Notes under the pieces: model-generated
What the model was told of the DNA's origin: nothing
Database searches by the model: none
What the model saw: the letters and a program-made list of their open reading frames with translations, nothing else
Shown here: one piece after another, positions 44,813 to 57,833 of the stretch
Layout of the letters: each line of letters starts with the position of its first letter
Position numbering within the stretch: the first letter of the stretch is position 1
Position numbers and translations under genes: made by a program
NCBI GenBank assembly: GCA_916613615.1
Contig: OU744736.1
Coordinates: forward strand, 372,001-436,000
Direction: 5' to 3'
Origin: Steromphala cineraria
Lineage: Eukaryota; Mollusca; Gastropoda; Trochida; Trochidae
DNA: 64,000 nt

Positions 44813-45764
44813 CCAGGCTCAGTATGCTAAGAAGGACAAAATATGTTTTTATATGTCATGGACCGATATTTTCGAAGTTCTTATCCAAAAACTTCCTTTG
44901 ATGGAATTTGAAACTTCATTTTTAATAAAATACAGGAAAAGTAAAGAATAAAAATTACAATTCTATTAAACGATATTTTTGATAATTAAACTGATAACTT
45001 GGGCACTATAATGTGTTGACTATAAAGAAACATTTTAAAGTGCTCACAAACCACGCCATTTGTCGATCGTTAAGGAAAAATAACGCTTAGTCACTTCGAC
45101 CCGACAGCGCGCTTTGCCCTGTTCTTCCCTTCATTGGCAAAAGCCTTACACCTTTTACGTAAGCTTCCATCACTATCAGCGTTGTTATTCTTTGCTATAT
45201 CATTGAGGTTTCAGTGTTTTCACACATCAGTATTATTCTTTGCATCAGTATTACCGGTATTTTATGGTGCTAAACAAAGCTTATTGTGAATTTTTGTACA
45301 TTGCAGATCTTCACCGCGCTTCTTTGTGTGAATAAAATTATGACCAGCTCATAATGCTGTTGTGTTGAATTCTTAATAACACTCATACTTACCGAGGAAT
45401 CCTCGTATTTAAGCCCTGCCTTTATTAAGCCCATGGTTAATAATGAGTTCTTATTTTCGAATTTTAGCCCATGGGCTTAAATTTGATATTACATTTCTTC
45501 CTTCAAAATGCTCAAACAAGGGGTTACGATGATATTATTCGTTCTGTATTAGGCTACGATATCAGTTTAACAGATTTCAGACGTAGAAAAGGTTTGGTCT
45601 CGAAATGCAAGTGTCACTAAAGACACAAAACATGAACGTTTTGATACATTTGACACAACTTATTCAAGAGCTGATAAGGGTAAAATTGTTTACTTTGGTT
45701 ATCAACTCGTTTAAAAAAGAAAATAGATTGTTAATAATTCCACATATATGAAACGCTCCAAACA
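44813..45764. other. Gene-free stretch
   Basis: A small palindromic patch around 45408-45483 (ttaagccc / gggcttaaa). No coding signal. Confidence 0.35.
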
Positions 45765-46926
45765 AGAAAAAAGTGAGCAAAGCTCACATACCCCCACTAT
45801 CAGCTTGTCTTTCACAGAAGGAAAGAGGCCAACATAAGTAATCATAAGAGACATGTTTTCAAACCCATAAGGATTATGCACCAGGCTCATGCTAAGCTAA
45901 GAGATACGGGGTAAACAAGAGTTTCAAAAGTTATCAATGTGCTGTGATTACCAGGTTGAAAATAAGACAAGGATTATAATGGTTCATGAGATATCAATTT
46001 GACAATAAATTCAAAAGTGGTCAAAGTGATGTGGTGACCTTGAAAATAAGGTCATGGTCAGCCAAAGTGACTGGTGTCTGCAAGTTCCCTAATTGAAGGC
46101 TGTGACCAAATTAAACCGATGGGATAAAAAAAATATTAGTAGAAGATGTCTTTTCTATCCAGCCTTTATACAAGTACCTTATGAAATTATAAATCTTAAA
46201 GAAAACCTCTAATTCCAAAATAAACTAGAAAGTGTTTTTACCCGTAAAAACAGATGTCTCCCCCTTCCTCAAATGCTCCAAACCTCTAAACAATACTATC
46301 ATAAAGCACCATTAATGAGATCTGCTCGGGAAACAAACACTACCCTTTAAAAAAGACTCAGTCCAAATTGTTGCATGGAAATAAACAAAATAATTTGTTT
46401 TAAATCTCAAACCTCCAAATGGCACATTTACATGATATGGAGAGACAATATACCAAGTTTGGCTAGATATCTGCTCCAGAAACGAAAACTACCCTTGAAA
46501 AAGACTCAGTCCAAATTGTTGCCATGGAAATAAAAAAAATATAAACATTTTAAGAAATCTATAACCTCCAAAAGGCACATCTACATGATATGGAGAGACA
46601 GTATACCAAGTTTGGTGATGATCGGTCACATAGTTTTAGAGATCTGCTCCGGAAACGATCACTACCCTTGTTTTCCGATCACTACCCTTGAAAAAGACTA
46701 AGTCCAAATTGTTGCCATGGAAATAAATAATAATTAAATTTTAAGAAATCTATAACCTCCAAAAGGCACATCTACATGATAAAGAGAGACAGTTTACCAA
46801 GTTTGGTGAAGATCGGTCACATAGTTTTAGAGATATGCTCCGGAAACGAAATGGGAACGCCAACACCAACGGGAACTCAGTTCAAACCAATATGTCTCCC
46901 CGACCCTTAGGGGGGAGACATAACAA
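45765..46926 (+). mobile_element. Hairpin-ended non-autonomous element, family D
   Basis: The left end has hairpin GTGAGC-aaa-GCTCAC (45773-45787), then ATACCCCC. The right end is hairpin ATGTCTCCCC / GGGGGAGACAT (46892-46922), then AACAAG. The body holds three irregular ~150-190 bp repeats anchored on 'aaagactcagtccaaattgttgc' (46353, 46501, 46694). No ACGG microsatellite. The structure parallels families A-C but the sequence is different. Confidence 0.7.
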
Positions 46927-47855
46927 GAATACTGAATGAACTTCTTGTAATGATTAGTCAGGAAAACTGGTTGTGTTAAGTCATGGGAAGAATTAATTTG
47001 AAAGTTGATCATATTGAAAAATGATAGTCGAGAAAGCATAAAAAACCTGAAAAGCACGACCTCTAGTGATGATAAATACAAAGTTTCATGGAGAGATGTT
47101 TTGTGAAATAAATTTCTAAGTAGTGCTTCCAGAGTAATTTACAAAACTCAAAATCTTCGAAAGTTGAAAACCCAAAAAGATACAATTGCATGTTTTGATT
47201 AATCAATATACTCTACAAACAATGATCACAGACAGAGAGCCAAGAACTATATATATGATAATCCTAAGTACAGCAGTGAAAAGGCTAAAATATTTTTTTT
47301 AATTTTATTTATACGGTAAGCATATTTATTATATTTTCATTTAAAAATGCTTATTAAATACACTTATTAGCATATTCATATTTATTTTCATTATCTATAA
47401 TCTATTACTTGTCTAATTCTATAATTTGGCTAACTAAATTCTGTAATCAAACCATTAATTATGCTCCTTGATGTTGATCAAAACAAAATGCACATGTCAA
47501 TGTTTATAAACAAAAGGTCAGCTGACCTTATTTGCATATCATCACAACTTGTGCCAGTTTGCAAGCAAGACTCATTTTCACATTATTTTTCCAAAAAAAA
47601 TCAAACGGTAGAATCTCTTCTTATTTTCAATTATGGATTTTTACTTCCAAAAGTTAAGTTAATAAAATCAAGAAACACTTTTATTTGTTAAAAATATGTA
47701 TTATTATTTGACCAATAAGAGTCTTGCTCAAGTCTAGATGGCTTAGGCTGTCATGGTGAGTATCATGTAACTTGGCTCTGTCTTTGCATGATTTTTTCAT
47801 GGGGCATACAACTAACCTCACTTTGCATGATCTTCTAGCTTTTTTTGCCCCACAG
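46927..47855. other. Gene-free AT-rich stretch
   Basis: Nothing supported apart from a polypyrimidine tract and acceptor at its right edge (47831-47855). Confidence 0.35.
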
Positions 47856-48079
47856 GCCTGTACTTACCGGTAGGCATTCTACCAGTCTCAAGCTAACCTG
47901 TTACTGTAGAAAAAGCCAGTGTGGAGATCAGCAGTTTCCGGCAGTAAGCGGGATCCAGTGTCTCACGAATGCAGCATTCCCTAACCGGGATTGCCCGAAC
48001 TGCCTTGACGCTGGTCCCCGAAACACTACGTGGACTGCCGATCTCTGCAGGAAAACTGGGAGTCTGTTTGATAGTTTCG
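47856..48079 (+). CDS. Possible internal exon, Cys-rich, unknown protein
   Basis: A strong acceptor (pyrimidine-rich ...TTTTTTTGCCCCACAG, ending 47855) and a strong donor (TTTCG|GTAAGTG at 48079/48080) bound 224 nt that are open in one frame throughout. The frame enters with one base of a split codon and leaves with one. It encodes about 74 residues with seven cysteines (LTCYCRKSQC, then GIQCL, RDCPNCLDAG, DLCRKTG). The Cys pattern suggests a secreted or extracellular disulfide-rich domain; I do not recognise the family. No partner exons were found nearby. Alternative: part of an LTR-element leader, since TGGCGCTGTGAAC near 48221 resembles a gypsy-type primer-binding site. Confidence 0.35.
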
Positions 48080-49489
48080 GTAAGTGTAGACGTGCTTTCA
48101 GCCCTCTCTCTGCTAGAAACTTGACTCAGGTTCTTATTCTCTGCATGTAATGCCTAGCGTAACAATGTAGAGCCTAACGCTTATAGAATACTTTCCTAGT
48201 GACGCAATTTCACTACAGTGGCGCTGTGAACAATTCGGAGCGGTAATATAATTGTGAATTTGAAAGAAAGTTTGAAACCACTGTGGCACTTGTCACAGTC
48301 TTAATTGACGTGTTTTCAGTGATACTTGCTGTGATTGAAAACCGGCTGCACGGTGTATGTCGCCTGTGCCAGTTGGTTTTTGCCTGCACAGTTGACAACA
48401 TTGTGTAAGTGAATATTTCTTAATTCAACTAATTGTGCTTTTCTCATGTTTTCATCTCCACGTGCTTGGAACCTCGTGCTTTGAATTTGACAGAGGAGAG
48501 GGTCGCCATGTTTGTTTTGGTGCGAGTTTTCACGTGAGTGACCTTTCGATCCTTGTTCTATAATATGCTGTGACATTGGTAGGGACAATGTTTTCAACAC
48601 TTTGTGGAACTTTGGCAACGAATAATTGAGGATTATTTGCACATTATATAAATATTATGTGTAAATTTAACATTTCTCCCTCGAGTAATTTTGCTTGACG
48701 GAAGTTACAGTTGCGCACCATACTGCGCAACTGGCTGTTGTTTACATCCGGAAGAGACGTGACCAACATTTCTTCAAGGTAATTGGAGGTATTCAATTGT
48801 ATCTCATCATGTTTATGAATGGTAATTAATTTTTCCTTTACTGTGTTACATTCGCGTGATGTGTCAAGCTTGACATTGTTGTTTTGCTTGAATTTCTGAC
48901 CGTGAACGGACTTTGTTTACATTCTGAAATCTGAACACGATGCATTCGCTACTGATGTTTACGTTTGTGCATTGCCTCTCTATGATGATTTCATCAACTC
49001 TTTTTGACATTCGATAACTGTTAATTCTGCACAACTGAATTTTCATTGAGGATTCTATTGAATTTCTACTGGATGAATTTTTCTCAGAATCTATTTCCTG
49101 CACTTTGTATTTAAGTGTAGTGTTGTGAATACCTATCTGAATCTAATTCAATCAACATTTCAAATCTTCCATTCAAATACAACTTCTTTCTGGAAAATGA
49201 TTTCTTGGAATTCTGCATTTGATTAAATTCAAATGCTACTTGTGATTATTCTCATGTCTACTGCTTTCATGACAAAAACAATATTTATTGAAAACTTTTC
49301 GTCATGATTTCATGTGTTTACTTATGGTGTGACATTGACTTCTGCTGATGTTTTTCATGAATTTCTGCATGTGTTGTGATGCTTTGACATTTATTGCTGC
49401 ACACACTTCTACATTCTACATGTTGTTCTTGTTGTGATTCTATACACCAATGAAATACTTTACATCATGATTATTATCTACATAATAAT
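48080..49489. other. Gene-free; possible LTR-element leader
   Basis: ACTACAGTGGCGCTGTGAAC (48212-48231) looks like an LTR end plus primer-binding site, but no matching second LTR or pol was found within the window. The remainder is T-rich with no coding signal. Confidence 0.3.
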
Positions 49490-49500
49490 AATAATAATAA

Positions 49501-50874
49501 CTAGGATTGACGCGTCAATACTTAGGTCTTCAAGATTCCTCTTTGACCTTCACAAAGTGTTTGACCTTCACATGACTTTTTGTCTAAGAGGTTTACAGTA
49601 GCTCATAAATTATCAAAATGACCAAATTTCACTTGATATTCAGTGTTAAAGACTTTTTATAAAAATTCATCATGGTGGCCAATGTCAGCTATGACACCAT
49701 TCTTCAGAGAATAGTATTCCTAGTGGCCGAAAAAAATTTGGTTAAATTATCTCTCACCGTTTTCAAGATACATGTGATTTAACGTTGTAATGTAAAGAAA
49801 ACACTGAAATTTGAACATTTTTTACCCCTACTCCATTATGGTCCTTCTATCTCCTTAACTATCAACATTTTTATGATAAAGTAGAACATAGCAAAAGTTG
49901 TGCTTGGAATGACGCATGTGCAAATACAATAAATTTTATGATATCTTTCTTAATAAAGAAACTGTGGAACCTTGAAATGTGCTAAAAATGAGGATTTTCC
50001 CAAAATCGCAATATTCAAGGACCGGTCATGGACAGAATTTTTTTTATCATCACTTGTTGATATTTTTTGGCGTCTACTCATTACATCTGCTTCACAAAAC
50101 ATCAATGATAAAATTTCTATCTGAAACAGTTTTGAAACTAAAATTCTCAAAGTAAAATAACCCTTGAAAAATGTTAAAATCACCGAAAAATGTAAAAAAT
50201 CTTTTTATGTCCACATATTTCCTTTAATACCATTTTTTATATAATAATGACCTGTAGTGAACTTGTTCATCTATCATTGTAGAACAGAATACATCAAACA
50301 GATTTCATTTTTGACATTTCCTTACAGAGTGGTGCCCCTTTGAACGTAACACGAAAAATGACACTTCAAAAAAATGTCGAAATCCAAGGGCAGATAACTT
50401 GAGTAACAGGTCAAAAATTAAAAATTTGCGGTCTTCACGTTTTTACACACTCATTAGGCTTTCCAATGAGCTATGACACTGGTCTGTATGTATTGCAGTT
50501 AGTGAGAAGAAGATTTTCAAAGACGCGTACCGTCAGAACCGCGAAATTTCAGATTTTTTTTAGTTTTTTGAAAATAGAAAAAAATCTAATTATACGGCCG
50601 AAAACCGCTATGGGCTTAATCGATGGGGAATGTTGTTGCCGACATTTTGGTGAAAGTTTTATGAAATTATCTCCCATAGTAACCGAGAAATTGAGGTTTG
50701 AAGTTTTGACTTTAAGGGGAGATAACTCAAAAACGAAAGCGAAATTCAAAAATCGCCATGGTCATTCACTAAGTTGAGGAACAAGCTACATTCCCTGAAA
50801 GTTTCATGAAAATCGGCTTGTCAATAAGGTCAGAAATGTTGACCAAAAAAACGTCCAAATAATAATAATAATAA
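49501..50874 (+). repeat. Array unit 1, alpha
   Basis: Palindrome ATTGACGCGTCAAT at 49505. Distal module with 'aaggggagataactcaaaaac'. Ends in (AAT)n with no right hairpin. Confidence 0.85.
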
Positions 50875-52308
50875 CTAGGATTGACGCGTCAATACTTAGG
50901 TCTTCAGATTTCTCTTTGACCTTCACATACTGTTTGACCTTCACATGACTTTTTGTCTAAGAGGTAAACAGTAGCTAAAACATTATCAAAATGACCAAAT
51001 TCCACTTGATATTCAGTGTTACAGACTTTTCAGAAAAATTCATCATGGTGGCCAATGTCAGCTATGACATCATTCTTCAGAGAATATTATTCCTAGTAGC
51101 AGAAAAAAATTTGGTTAAATTATCTCCCACCGTTTTCGAGATACATGTGATTTAACGTTTTAATGTAAAGAAAACACTGAAATTTGAAGATTTTTTTACC
51201 CCTACTCCATGTTGGTCCTTCTATCTCCTTAACTATCAAAATTTTTATGATAAAGTACAACATAGCAAAAGTTGTGCTTGGAATGGCGTATGAGAAAACA
51301 CAATCAATTAAAAGATATCTTTATTAATAAAGAAACTGTGGAACCTTGAAATGTGCTAAAAATGAGGATTTTCCCAAAATCGCAATATTCAAGGACTGGT
51401 CATGGACAGAATTTTTTTTATCATCACTTGTTGATATTTTTTTCCGTCTACTCATTACATCTGCTTCACAAAACATCAATAATAAAATTTCTATCTGTGA
51501 CAGTTTTGAAACTAAAATTCTCAAAGTAAAATAACCCTCGAAAGATGTTAAAATCGCCGAAAAATGTAAAAAATATCTTTATGTCCACATATTTCCTTTA
51601 ATATCAACTTTTATATAATAATAATCTGTAGTGAAGTTGTTCAACAATCCTTGTAGAACAGAATGCATCAAACAGATTTCTTATGTGACATTCCCTTACA
51701 GAGTAATGACCCTTTGAACGTAACATGAAAAATGAACCTATTAAAAAATGTCTATTTTCAAGGGAAGATAACTCACGTTCTAGAAATTTTTTAAAAAAAT
51801 CAGCTCGACAGTTCTCTTGGTAATTCTTTCAGCTTTCAATTGAGCTATCAAACACTGATGTATGTCTTGCCGTGTATGAGGAGATAGATTTCAAAGACGC
51901 GTACTGTCAAAATCGCGAAAACGCGCCAAAATTTCAGTTTTTTGAAAATAGCCAAAAATCTATTATTACGGCCGAAAACGGCTATGGGTTTAATTGATGG
52001 GGTATGTTGATGCCCACATTTTGGTGAAAGTTTTGTGCGATTATCTTTCTTAGTTTTCGAGAAATTGAGGTATGAAGTTTCAACTTCAAAGGGAGATAAC
52101 TCAAGAACAAATGGAAATTAGAAATTCAAAAGCTTCGCAGAGCCAGTTCAGGTGATATTCTTTCAGTCCTGGAAGTTTCATGAAAATCGATTGATTGGTT
52201 AATTCAGAATCACTGTCACAAAATCGGTACAAATAATAAGAATAATAATAATAATAAGAAAAATCCGGATAATAACAATAGGTCTTTGACTTTCGTCTGA
52301 AGACCTAA
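50875..52308 (+). repeat. Array unit 2, alpha
   Basis: Palindrome at 50880. Ends (AAT)n, AAAATCCGGATAATAACAAT and right hairpin 52280-52306. Confidence 0.85.
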
Positions 52309-53731
52309 CTAGGATTGACGCGTCAATACTTAGGTCTTCAGATTCCTCTTTGACCTTCACATACTGTTTGACCTTCACATGACTTTTTGTCTAAGAGGTA
52401 AACAGTAGCTAATACATTATCAAAATGACCAAATTCCACTTGTTATTCAGTGTTAAAGACTTTTCAGAAAAATTCATCATGGTGGCCAATGTCAGCTATG
52501 ACACCATTCTTCAGAGAATATTATTCCTAGTAGCAGAAAAAAATTTGGTTAAATTATCTCTCACCGTTTTCGAGATACATGTGATTTAACGTTGTAATGT
52601 AAAGAAAACACTGAAATTTGAAGATTTTTTTACCCCTACTCCATGTTGGTCCTTCTATCTCCTTAACTATCAAAATTTTTATGATAAAGTACAACATAGC
52701 AAAAGTTGTGCTTGGAATGGCGTATGAGAAAACACAATCAATTAAAAGATATCTTTATTAATAAAGAAACTGTGGAACCTTGAAATGTGCTAAAAATGAG
52801 GATTTTCCCAAAATCGCAATATTCAAGGACTGGTCATGGACAGAATTTTTTTTATCATCACTTGTTGATATTTTTTTCCGTCTACTCATTACATCTGCTT
52901 CACAAAACATCAATGATAAAATTTCTATCTGTAACAGTTTTGAAACTAAAATTCTCAAAGTAAAATAACCCTCGAAAGATGTTAAAATCGCCGAAAAATG
53001 TAAAAAATCTCTTTATGTCCACATATTTCCTTTAATATCAACTTTTATATAATAATGACGTGTAGTGAACTTGTTCATCTATCATTGTAAAACAGGATGC
53101 ATCAAACAGATTTCACTTTTGACATTTCCTTACAGAGTAATGTCCCTTTGAATGTAACATGAAAAATGATGCTTTTGAAAAATGTCAATTTTTAAGGGCA
53201 GATAACTCACGTTCTAGATCAAAATTCAAAAAAACGGCTCGATACTTTCTTGGCAGTTCTTTTAGCTTTCATTTGAGCTATCAAACACTGCTGTATGTCT
53301 TGCCGTTAATGAGAAGAAGATTTTCAAAGACGAGTACTGTCAAAATCGCGAAACTGCGCCAAAATTTCAGTTTTTTGAAAATAGCCAAAAATCTATTATT
53401 ACGGCCGAAAACGGCTATGCGCTTATCTGATGGGGAATGTTGATGCACACATTTTGGTGAAAGTTTTATGCGATTATCTTTCTTAGTTCTCGAGAAAATG
53501 AGGTATGAAGTTTCAACTTCAAAGGGAGATAACTCAAGAACAAATTGAAATTCGAAATTCAAAAGCTTCGCAGAGCCAGTTCTCGTGATACTCTATCAGT
53601 CCTGAAAGTTTCATGTAAATCGATCGATTGGTTAGGTCAGAATCGCTGTCACAAAATCGTATAAATAATAATAATAATAATAAAAATCCGGATAAGAACA
53701 ATAGGTCTTTGACTTTCGTCTGAAGACCTAA
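52309..53731 (+). repeat. Array unit 3, alpha
   Basis: Palindrome at 52314. The first ~700 bp are nearly identical to unit 2, including a short open frame on each strand that reflects DNA identity only. Right hairpin 53703-53729. Confidence 0.85.
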
Positions 53732-55329
53732 CTAGGATTGACGCGTCAATACTTAGGTCTTCAAGACTTCTGTTTGACCTTCACACAGTGTTTGACCTTC
53801 ACATGACTTTTTGTCTAAGAGGTAAACAGTAACTAATACATTATCAAAATGACCAAATTCCACTTGATATTGAGTGTTAAAGACTTTTCAGAAAAATTCA
53901 TCATGGTGACCAATGTCAGCTATGACATCATTCTTCAGAGAATATCATTCTTAGAAGCAGAAAAAAATTTGGTTGAATTATCTATCACCGTTTTCAAGAT
54001 ACATGTGATTAAAGGCTGTAATGTAAAGTTGACTGTTTCAGACCCCTGTATAATGTAATGAAACTTAACACTTTTACTATTGATATTTAACCGATAAGGT
54101 ATATCAGAAACAATGTTGGTCTTGTTTATCCATATACAAAGATGTTTGTTTTGTTTTGATAACTTAAATAGTAAGGGAGTAATGAACTTTGGAACTTTAT
54201 TGAAAACACTGAAATGTGAAGATTTTTAGACCCCTACTCCATGTTGGTCCCTCTAGCTCCTTAACTATTAAACTTTTTTATGATAAAGTGCAACATAGCA
54301 AAAGTTTTGCTTGGAATAGCGCATGTAAAAATACAATCAATTTAAAGATATCTTTCTTAATAAAGAAACTGTGGAACTTTGAAATGTGCCAAAAATGAGG
54401 ATTTTCTAAAAATCGCGATATTCAAGGACAGGTCATGGACAGAAGAAAATTAATCATGACTTGTTGATATTTTTTTCGGTCTACTCATTACATCTCCTTC
54501 ACAAAACATCAATGATAAAATTTCTATCTGTAACAGTTTTGAAACTAAAATTCTCAAAGTAAAATAACCCTCGAAAAATGTTAAAATCGTCGAAAAATGT
54601 AAAAAATCTCTTTATGTCCACATATTTCCTTTAATATCAACTTTTATATGACAAAGACCTGTTGCGAACTTGTTCACCTATCATTGTAGAACAGAATGCA
54701 TCAAACAGATGTAATTTCTGACATTTCCTTACAGAGTGGTGCCCCTTTGAACGTAACACGAAAAATGACACTTCAAAAAAATGTCGAACTCCAAGGGCAG
54801 ATAACTCGAGTAACAGGTCAAAAATAAAAAATTCGCGGTATTCACGTTTTTACACACTCATTAAGCTTTCCAACGAGCTATGACACTGGTCTGTATGTAT
54901 TGCAGTTAGTGAGAAGAAGATTTTGAAAGACGCGTACCGTCAGAACCGCGAAATTTCAGAAAATGTTCAGTTTTTCGAAAATTGCAAAAAATCTATTTAT
55001 ACGGCCGGAAACCGCTATGGGCATAATCGATGAGGAATGTTGTTGCCCACATGTTGGTGAAAGTTTTTTGAAATTATCTCCCTTAGTTACCGAGAAATCG
55101 ATGTTTGCAGTTTTTTTGTTTAAGGGGAGATAACTCAAAAACAAATTCGAAATTCAAAAATCGCCCATGTCATTCACTAATTTGGGTCATACTCTACAAT
55201 CCCTGAAAGTTTCATGAAAATCGGTTCGTAAATAAGGTCAGAAACGCTGACAGAAAAAACGTCCAAATAATAATAATAATAATCCGGATAATAACAATAG
55301 GTCTTCAGACTTTCGTCTTGAAGACCTAA
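53732..55329 (+). repeat. Array unit 4, alpha, long variant
   Basis: Palindrome at 53737. Has an extra ~180-bp segment (about 54010-54200, 'gactgtttcagacccctgta', 'gtttatccatatacaaag') shared only with the inverted unit at 14641-14830. This is the intact reference for the DIRS insertion site. Right hairpin 55299-55327. Confidence 0.85.
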
Positions 55330-56127
55330 CTAGGACTGCCGCGGCAGTACTTAGGTCTTCAAGATTCCTGTTTGACCTTCACATACTGTTTGACCTTCAC
55401 ATGCATGTTTGACCTTCACATGAATGTTTGTTAAAGAGGGTTCAAACATACTCAGCAAAACACCACTTTTCCATATGCAAAATTTGACCCTTCCTCCTGA
55501 TCGGAAATGACTGTTCGCGAGCGATTTTATTCTTTTATCTTGAAGACCTTGCTCATGTCTAACTCTCATGCAAAAATGATTAAGTTCTAAGGTCTGGTTT
55601 TTGAGTTATCTGCCCTTGAAGTTGGCGATTTTCAGATTTTGGTCAACTTTGAAAGGTCACAGCACAAAAAGTATTAATGTTAACACCATAAATCGACATC
55701 GCTTTTTTGAACAATACTTCAGCTACATTCAGTATAAATTTCAGCTCTCTAGTGCAAGTATCTTCAGAGGAGTAGGCTTTTAAAGGCGGGTGGGGTCGGA
55801 AACGGTCGAAAATGCACTAAAAGCAAGATGGCGGCCAAAGCACGTGACCTACGAATTTGTCCTGATTTCCTTTTTTTCATTATTTTTCATTGCGCTTGTT
55901 TTAAAAAAAATTTCAAGTCTCTAAGTGCATTTTGAAAAAAAAATCAATGTTAAATTTTCGACTTTGGATTCGAACTGGACCTTTAATGTACGAGCCGATT
56001 ATGCCCAAAAGCTTAGTTTATCGATTCCAGGGTAAGGGGTACCTGCATGTCAAGTTTGGGCAAATTTGAACAAGCGGTTTGAGTTGTGGAACCGTCACAA
56101 AAATTGTACAAATAATAATAATAATAA
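55330..56127 (+). repeat. Array unit 5, beta
   Basis: Palindrome ACTGCCGCGGCAGT at 55335. Short 0.8-kb body with the 'gagttatctgcccttgaag' module and AAGATGGCGGCC...GCACGTGACC. Ends (AAT)n without a right hairpin. Confidence 0.87.
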
Positions 56128-56982
56128 CTAGGACTGCCGCGGCAGTACTTAGGTCTTCAAGATTCCTGTTTGACCTTCACATACTGTTTGACCTTCACAT
56201 GAATGTTTGACCTTCACATGCATGTTTGTTTAAGAGCTTTAAACCATACCGACCAAAACATCACTTTTTAATATGCAAAGTTTGACCCTTCCTCCTGACC
56301 GGAAGTGACTGTTCGCGAGCGATTTTATTCTTTTATCTTGAAGACCTTGCTCATGTCTAACTCTCATGCAAAAATCATTAAGTTCTAAGGTCTGGTTTTT
56401 TAGTTATGTGCCCTTGAAGTTTGCGATTTTTAGATTTTGGTCAACTTTGAAAGGTCACAGCACAAAAAGTATTAATGTTAGCACCATAAATCGACATCGC
56501 TTTTTTGTACAATACTTCAGCTACATTCAGTATAAATTTCAGCTCTCTAGTGCAAGTATCTTCAGAGGAGTAGGCTTTTAAAGGCGGGTGGGGTCGGAAA
56601 CGGTCGAAAATGCACTGAAAGCAAGATGGCGGACAAACCACGTGACCTACGAATTTGTCCTGATTCCCTTTTTTTCATCATTTTTCATTGCGCATCTTTT
56701 AAAAAAAAATTCAAGTCTCTAAGTGCATTTTGAAAACAAAATCAATGTTAAATTTTCGATTTTGGATTCGACCTGGACCCTTAATGAACGAACCGATTTT
56801 GCCCAAAAGCTTCGCATGTCGATTCCAGGGTAAGAGCTATCAGCATGCCAAGTTTGGACAAATTTGGAGCAGCCGTTTGGGCTGCAGCTCGTTCACAAAA
56901 AAAGTACAAATAATAATAATAAAAACCTTGAAGAATAAGTGTAAAAACAATAGGTCTTCACGACTTTGTCTTGAAGACCTAA
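56128..56982 (+). repeat. Array unit 6, beta
   Basis: Palindrome at 56133; right hairpin 56952-56980 after AAT run. Confidence 0.87.
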
Positions 56983-57833
56983 CTAGGACTGCCGCGGCAG
57001 TACTTAGGTCTTCAAGATTCCTGTTTGACCTTGACATACTGTTTGACCTTCACATGCATGTTTGACCTTCACATGAATGTTTGTTAAAGAGGGTTCAAAC
57101 ATACTCAGCAAAACACCACTTTTCCATATGCAAAATTTGACCCTTCCTCCTGACCGGAAATGACTGTTCGCGAGCGATTTTATTCTTTTATCTTGAAGAC
57201 CTTGCTCATGTCTAAGTCTCATGCAAAAATCATTAAGTTCTACGGTCTGGTTTTTGAGTTATCTGCCCTTGAAGTTGGCGATTTTTAGATTTTGGTCAAC
57301 TTTGAAAGGTCACAGCACAAAAAGTATTAATGTTAGCACCATAAATCGACATCGCTTTTTTGTAAAATACTTCAGCTACATTGAGTATAAATTTCAGCTC
57401 TCTAGTGCAAGTATTTTCAGAGGAGTAGGGTTTTAAAGGCGGGTGGGGTCGGAAACGGTCGAAAATACACTGAAAGCAAGATGGCGGACAAACCACGTGA
57501 CCTACGAATTTGTCCTGATTCCCTTTTTTTCATTATTTTTCATTGCGCTTCTTTTAAAAAAAAATTCAAGTCTCTAAGTGCATTCTGAAAAAAAAATCAA
57601 TGTTAAATTTTCGACTTTGGATTCGAACTGGACCTTTAATGTACGAACCGATTTTGCCCAAAAGCTTAGTTTATCGATTCCAGGGTAAGGGGTACCTGCA
57701 TGTCAAGTTTGGGCGAATTTGAACAAGCGGTTTGAGCTGTAGATCGTTCACAAAAATTGTACAAATAATAATAATAATAAGAAGAAATCGGATAAAAACA
57801 ATAGGTCTTCACGACTTTGTCTTGAAGACCTAA
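56983..57833 (+). repeat. Array unit 7, beta
   Basis: Palindrome at 56988; right hairpin 57803-57831. Confidence 0.87.

Noticed and set aside
48212..48231. Gypsy-type LTR end plus primer-binding site
   Set aside because: Only one LTR-like end and no gag, pol or second LTR found in the window; kept only as an alternative explanation for that region.
51324..52958. A 66-codon minus-strand ORF (MRILVSKL...) conserved in array units 1, 2 and 3, with an overlapping plus-strand ORF
   Set aside because: Both strands are open at once in stop-poor AT-rich DNA, and other units carry breaks. The conservation is that of the whole unit, with no sign of codon-level constraint.
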